A DNA stretch of 18,273 nt. Source: Desulfobacterales bacterium (GTDB lineage: Bacteria > Desulfobacterota > DSM-4660 > Desulfatiglandales > JALVZP01). Made by a program: the position numbers and the translations under genes. The notes below the pieces were generated by a model that worked only from the letters and a program-made list of their open reading frames with translations, did no database searches and was not told where the DNA came from. The stretch spans positions 1-18,273 of the forward strand of contig JALVZP010000338.1 in assembly GCA_027037575.1 (NCBI GenBank), in the 5' to 3' direction. Positions 14,070 to 18,273 of the stretch are shown here, piece after piece; positions within the stretch are counted from its first letter, which is position 1; each line of letters opens with the position of its first letter.

Positions 14070-15881
14070 TTATTTTTGAAATAACAATATATCTTCCACA
14101 TTTATTTTGCCTTTATCCGCCTTTGATAAACCATGCTGAATTATCCTTGCTATCTTAAAACCTTCAGATACTCCTAAATCTGCCAATATTTTTGAGGTTT
14201 CTATCCTTTGTTCTTTTCCATCTATGGTCCAACTATGATATTTACTGACCACCATAGCATAAAATTTTTCAGATTTCAGAACTCTGTAACATTCTCTAAA
14301 AGATAGCTTCATCATTTTGAGATAATTCTCCACTATTTGAGCTTTCAATGATCTCTTAGATCTATTGAGTAAATTAACCAAATCTACACTTGATTTTGGT
14401 AAATTTAAATTATATTTCTCAAACTTTGAGAAATACTCTTCGGTTGATCCGAATTTTAAATCCTCATCAAATCCTAATATGATTATTGAGATTTTATTAT
14501 TTCCAACATAATCTAAGGCATCAAAATAAGGTGGTGAAGTTAATATTCCATCTATAGAATCATCTCTTATAAAATCCATTTGCGTTGAGTCGGCTTTTAT
14601 TATACTCACTTTTCCATTGCTTATATTCAGATTTAATTTCTCTGCTAATTTTAATGTGGCATATAAGACAAGATATCTGTCTTCAACATAACTTTGGTAG
14701 GAAGTAATAAAATTATTAGAATGCCTTTTTTCCGAAAATTCTACAATCTTCTGACTTAGTAAAAGAAGGAGAAACTTCCTGATTTTTTCATCCTGTATTT
14801 GCTCTATTCTATTTTTTAAGTAAATTATTTTTTGTAGATGTGGAAAAATATTTGTGAAATATCTATTTTCTTCTGTATATTTCCTTAATTTTACCTCGAT
14901 TTCTTTTATTTCTTCATTTAAATTGAGGCTAAATAAATCTTGACCACTAAGATTTATACTTGAAAAGAGGTTTACTATCTCTTCTCTCAGCCTTTGTATA
15001 TTATAATTCAGATTACACTTTACCTCTGAGATAAGTTTGCCAATCTCTAAGATCTCGATACCTATAGCATTTAGACCCATTGTTGGAGCATCTGCTATAA
15101 AGGCGCCAGAGCCTACAAAAGGATCTAATATTGTATCTCCTTTATTTACTCTTAACAGATTTATTAATGCCCTTGATATTCGTGGATCTCCTTTGCCTTT
15201 ATATTTATGTAGATAATGCAAAAAAGGCTTCCTCAAATCTGTAGATGCCCAATCTATAAAATCTCCAATATGTTTTTTCCCCAAGCCAAGATGTGGTGCG
15301 CGAAAATGATTATTCCTCAAATGTTCTAAGAGTTCATCCAGTCCTTTTCCTATCCCTTCTTCTTTTTCAGCTAAATATCCATCCCAATCCTTAGCATTTC
15401 TTGGAGAGATTGCCACAGCAGGTAATTTTTTCACATCTGTTACATACTCAAAAAGTGTTTGCACAGGTAACAGTCTTATTACGAAATTTTTTTTGCTATT
15501 TCCTAAATGAATGGTAAATGTCTGATATAAATTTTTATTTGTTAACGATATAGTTTGCCCAAGTTTTTCATCTTCAAAGGTTTCCAACATCAAATATATT
15601 TCTTTAAAAAAAGCAGGTCTAAATATCAATTTTTCTATATCAACAAACTTTACTTTTGCTAAATATCCCTGTATTTCACCAAGATACAGGTGACGAGTTA
15701 TTATGTGAATAACATTATCATCCAGTTTATTAAAAGGATAATGCTTAAAAAGGGCAGGAATTGTCCTTATAGGCTTTACATCTGTATCTAAAATTGCAGA
15801 CAGCTCATGCTGAGCAAAATATACTTCATCAGGATCCCGTAGATCAAACTTAATTTTTGCCAAGACTATTATTTTATTCAT
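14070..15881 (-). CDS. DNA methyltransferase of a type II restriction-modification system
   Basis: The 603-residue protein has an N-terminal region of unknown fold (1-210), then YLHKYKGKGDPRISRALI (223-240), motif I ILDPFVGSGAFIADAPTMG (251-269) and the catalytic motif TSPPYFDAL (448-456). The TSPPY form is common in N4-cytosine methylases but also occurs in some N6-adenine enzymes, so the modified base is uncertain. Motif I comes before the catalytic motif, with a charged helical insert between them (about 295-410). The HKYKGKGDPR opening resembles Trm11-type methylases, a class that also includes DNA enzymes; the endonuclease next door favours DNA. Its ATG overlaps the endonuclease stop as ATGA (15878-15881), and GAGG lies 7 bases before it. 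The stop is 8 bases before the formate dehydrogenase start. Two counted stretches inside it are more AT-rich than a counted stretch in that gene. Confidence 0.83.
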   Translation of the reverse strand: MNKIIVLAKIKFDLRDPDEVYFAQHELSAILDTDVKPIRTIPALFKHYPFNKLDDNVIHIITRHLYLGEIQGYLAKVKFVDIEKLIFRPAFFKEIYLMLETFEDEKLGQTISLTNKNLYQTFTIHLGNSKKNFVIRLLPVQTLFEYVTDVKKLPAVAISPRNAKDWDGYLAEKEEGIGKGLDELLEHLRNNHFRAPHLGLGKKHIGDFIDWASTDLRKPFLHYLHKYKGKGDPRISRALINLLRVNKGDTILDPFVGSGAFIADAPTMGLNAIGIEILEIGKLISEVKCNLNYNIQRLREEIVNLFSSINLSGQDLFSLNLNEEIKEIEVKLRKYTEENRYFTNIFPHLQKIIYLKNRIEQIQDEKIRKFLLLLLSQKIVEFSEKRHSNNFITSYQSYVEDRYLVLYATLKLAEKLNLNISNGKVSIIKADSTQMDFIRDDSIDGILTSPPYFDALDYVGNNKISIIILGFDEDLKFGSTEEYFSKFEKYNLNLPKSSVDLVNLLNRSKRSLKAQIVENYLKMMKLSFRECYRVLKSEKFYAMVVSKYHSWTIDGKEQRIETSKILADLGVSEGFKIARIIQHGLSKADKGKINVEDILLFQK

Positions 15882-16732
15882 TTACTATCCTCTAATTTAA
15901 AAAGGTCGCAAGGCCTTATTTTGAATTGTAATTTAGTTGGGTCTGGTGTTCCTCCTTTTCGTTGCATTGTGATTCTACCTATGTATAAGCTCCCTTTTGG
16001 AGAAACCCTTACATCTCCTTGTCCAAAAAAATTCATTGCTGTGTTTATATCTTTTAAAATCCAAGTAGTAGTATTGTCAGACTTATTATACCTTGTAACC
16101 AACATCCAATCTGCAGCAAATCCACCTCTACCTTTTAGAATGTCACTTACAACAAGGATTTTGTTTTCAGTGAAGAACAATATAATTTTCTGGACTATGT
16201 TATCCTTAAGCTCAGTTAGAAATACTCGCCGTAAATCTCTCAACTGGGATAAGCTGACTTTCAACATCTCTGGATGGGTTGACGGGCTTATTTCTCCAGT
16301 AAATAATCTTAAAGCTAATGCAATCTCATCATCAAAGTGCCACATTTCTTTATAAGACCCAACCCATCTTTTATCTACTTGATTATAATCTGCGTCCGAA
16401 TTTGCTTTTTTCAAAGATAAATTTTCAACTTTCATGGCGTTATTCATATGAATAATTAACCTGATTTGAACTTGAACATCTGTTTTCTTAAAACGCATTA
16501 GTTTTTCATACTCTTCATCACTAAATCCAAATTTCTTTATATCACTCTTTTTTATTCTTGTAGAAAGTTGAATTGCTCTCAAATAATCTATCTTATCAAG
16601 GTCATAGCCCATTATTTTGAGCCAAAGTTTAGCATCTTCATCTTCTCTCCAATTGTTAAATTTCTTACATATTGCTTTTTCATTAGCAAAACCACCTTTT
16701 GCTGTTCTTGATCCAAACTCAAAATTGTACAT
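15878..16732 (-). CDS. Type II restriction endonuclease (partner of the adjacent methylase)
   Basis: The 284-residue soluble protein begins FGSRTAKGGFANEKAICKKF and ends with GSLYIGRITMQRKGG (247-261) and LQFKIRP. I recognise this pattern, together with SDILKGRGGFAADWM (196-210) and QVDKRWV (118-124), from proteins annotated as type II restriction endonucleases, but I cannot name a prototype or recognition site. A possible PD-(D/E)xK-like core is Asp85 in TDVQVQI and Lys108 in ENLSLKKA, a tentative assignment. The strongest support is context: it overlaps the methylase start by four bases and is co-directional with it. The ribosome site is weak. The gene begins 19 bases after the stop of the M16C peptidase gene, and no promoter is evident there. 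Confidence 0.72.
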   Translation of the reverse strand: MYNFEFGSRTAKGGFANEKAICKKFNNWREDEDAKLWLKIMGYDLDKIDYLRAIQLSTRIKKSDIKKFGFSDEEYEKLMRFKKTDVQVQIRLIIHMNNAMKVENLSLKKANSDADYNQVDKRWVGSYKEMWHFDDEIALALRLFTGEISPSTHPEMLKVSLSQLRDLRRVFLTELKDNIVQKIILFFTENKILVVSDILKGRGGFAADWMLVTRYNKSDNTTTWILKDINTAMNFFGQGDVRVSPKGSLYIGRITMQRKGGTPDPTKLQFKIRPCDLFKLEDSK

Positions 16733-16751
16733 CTTTCATCACTTTATTATA

Positions 16752-18273
16752 TTAAGTTACAAACATCGTATGAACATCACCTACTTTTTCCCTTAATTCA
16801 GGAAGCCTCTCTTCTGGACACATTACCTTTACAATACCTTTTTCTTTTACATCCTCAAGAACATCTGCAAACTCCCTAAAATGCTTTATTTCTGTTCCAA
16901 GAACCTCTTCCCTCATCCTTTGTCTTTCTTCTTCTGTATCATTTGTAAGATAATATCTAAGTGATCTAAATCCTTTTGTATCAGGAAGAAGTGGTGCATC
17001 AATATCTGCAATTGTCCTAATTATTCCCTTTGTAAGCTCTCTTTTGTCCAGATCTATCTTTCTCAAAAATGATGCTGATTCATCAAAGTTTTCTAATGTC
17101 TTTCCTATATTTGGATCCCTATATGAAAGAAATGTAATTTCACCAGTTAGCCTATCAAATATACAATATGCACCATATGCACCTCCCTGAACCCTTACCC
17201 TTTCCCATAGCAATGTATTTCTAAGATATCTTGTTATGACAAGCTGTGATCCATGAAACCTGTGCCCAAGCCTATATATGGATTCTCCTTTTCCTACAAA
17301 GTTTACTTTTGCCTTTATAAGAAGTGCCTCTTTTTCTGGGATCCTATCCTCTTCCCATATTGCTTTTTCTTTCTGTTTTTTTGGAATAGCCAAAATAAAG
17401 CTATTTATGTGATTTTCATAATTCAAGAAATCCTTTTCAGGACATGTAATATTTAGGATCATATCTGATCTATTTGAAAGCCAATTGTGGATTTTTTTTA
17501 TATCAGATAGAACTTTTTCCCAGCTTTCCTTTATAAGACCTACAAGCTTCCTTAAAAAGAATAGATAGCTTATTCCCTCTGTCATTTCCCTAAGCCAGCC
17601 TGATCTACTTAAATGAGAGCAGATCCTTGTTTTTAAGATCTCATGTCCAGAAGGAATAAGATTCTTCTCATATCTTGCCTTTTCCTCTAATACAATCTGA
17701 AGAAAACGCTCTTTATTGTTTAGATCTGGTATAAGAAGAAGATCTTTTAAGATATCTAAAAGTTCTGGAATCTTTGAAACAAGTGCCTTTCCCCTAAGGA
17801 AAAGCCAAAAGCAGAAGTCTTTACTTTCCCTTATCTGATCTATTAGTATGCTCCTTTCTATTCCACCTGTATGCTGTCCAATCCTTTGACTAATCTTTAC
17901 ATAATCCTCTTTTTCTGTTCCTATTTCTATTATTGCCCTTCCAATAATTGGGATATATGGAATAAGGTCTTTTTCTAATCCATTTAGGTTAAATCCAACA
18001 TCTATGTAGAATATCCCATTTGTGAATATGTCATGAAATAGTATCTTTGCATCTTCCCTTTCTAATACATCTATTGGTATCCTCTTATTTTCCCTATCTA
18101 TATCCTTTAGATCCAAGACAGGTATCTTTGCTAAGGCAGATGGAGAATCAGGCATCTGCTGCAATCTTTTGAGCTCCTTAACATCCTCTATTATCTTTTT
18201 TAGCTCATCTATGCTCATTCTTTTCTTTATCTCATCAAGCCTTCTTCTTTCTTCCTCCTCTTCCCTTTTTTTC
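16752..18273 (-). CDS. PreP-like M16C zinc metallopeptidase, C-terminal half (5' truncated)
   Basis: The frame stays open to the right edge of the window, so about 507 C-terminal residues of a protein that is usually near 1000 are visible and the start lies outside. The M16C linker is recognisable: a charged helical run (EEEEERRRLDEIKK), then LKRLQQMPDSPSALAKIPVLDLKDI, followed by the third and fourth peptidase-like domains. The motif WERVRVQGGAYGAYC in the C-terminal domain is the R-x-(K/Q)-GGAYG signature that contacts substrate. The zinc-binding HxxEH site belongs to the missing N-terminal half. The family (PreP, CYM1) degrades peptides up to several tens of residues long; here it is probably cytoplasmic. 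The first Met inside the window (18218) is internal to the linker and is not a start. Confidence 0.85.
   Translation of the reverse strand, partial: KKREEEEERRRLDEIKKRMSIDELKKIIEDVKELKRLQQMPDSPSALAKIPVLDLKDIDRENKRIPIDVLEREDAKILFHDIFTNGIFYIDVGFNLNGLEKDLIPYIPIIGRAIIEIGTEKEDYVKISQRIGQHTGGIERSILIDQIRESKDFCFWLFLRGKALVSKIPELLDILKDLLLIPDLNNKERFLQIVLEEKARYEKNLIPSGHEILKTRICSHLSRSGWLREMTEGISYLFFLRKLVGLIKESWEKVLSDIKKIHNWLSNRSDMILNITCPEKDFLNYENHINSFILAIPKKQKEKAIWEEDRIPEKEALLIKAKVNFVGKGESIYRLGHRFHGSQLVITRYLRNTLLWERVRVQGGAYGAYCIFDRLTGEITFLSYRDPNIGKTLENFDESASFLRKIDLDKRELTKGIIRTIADIDAPLLPDTKGFRSLRYYLTNDTEEERQRMREEVLGTEIKHFREFADVLEDVKEKGIVKVMCPEERLPELREKVGDVHTMFVT

Noticed and set aside
18216..18218. ATG at 18218 as the start of the M16C peptidase gene
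   Set aside because: The frame is open to the window edge and the upstream residues continue the M16C linker helix, so this Met is internal.
1..18273. CRISPR arrays, tRNA or rRNA genes, insertion sequences, prophage genes
   Set aside because: I found no spaced direct repeats, cloverleaf-like sequence, transposase motif or phage structural gene in the window by reading; a dedicated RNA and repeat search was not possible.

Overview
The window is AT-rich, gene-dense bacterial DNA with short intergenic gaps and many overlapping start and stop codons. The gene content points to an anaerobe with sulfur and formate metabolism: a NuoG-like molybdenum formate dehydrogenase with Cys at the catalytic position, an NAD(P)H-FAD/HdrD-type iron-sulfur oxidoreductase, an exported rhodanese, a YeiH-type exporter and an ECF nickel transporter. 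A Desulfobacterota- or Nitrospirota-like organism would fit. This is inference from gene families; the window holds no rRNA or other marker that fixes the taxon.

Left part (1-1531, + strand): the 3' end of a DUF4198 (NikK-like) periplasmic protein gene, then a NikM-NikL fusion, the substrate-specific part of an ECF nickel/cobalt importer. No ATPase or T-component gene follows. The NikM-NikL gene converges on the next cluster with overlapping stop codons.

1528-5516 (- strand): two coupled DUF3857/transglutaminase-like envelope proteins. The first has an intact Cys-His-Asp triad. The second appears to have lost the Cys and His, and carries an unusual 86-residue N-terminal stretch ahead of its hydrophobic segment.

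5545-11028 (- strand): a well-delimited four-gene operon with a sigma70-like promoter (TTGACA, about 10998-11028) and a strong intrinsic terminator (5545-5590). Gene order is TVP38/TMEM64 membrane protein, 840-residue GltD/HdrD-type oxidoreductase, secreted tandem rhodanese, YeiH-family exporter. It reads as one sulfur-handling pathway spanning periplasm, membrane and cytoplasm, and is the best candidate here for an undescribed system.

10973-11337: a divergent intergenic region holding promoters in both directions, an inverted repeat and a 29-codon gene at 11121-11210 for a bS22/mS38-like (AURKAIP1/COX24 family) ribosomal protein.

11338-18273 (- strand): four tightly packed genes in transcription order: the C-terminal half of a PreP-like M16C peptidase (truncated by the window edge), a type II restriction endonuclease, its DNA methyltransferase (ATGA overlap), and a formate dehydrogenase alpha subunit. 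The restriction-modification pair looks like a cassette inserted between housekeeping genes: it is more AT-rich in the stretches counted, and the downstream formate dehydrogenase start has a poor ribosome-binding context.
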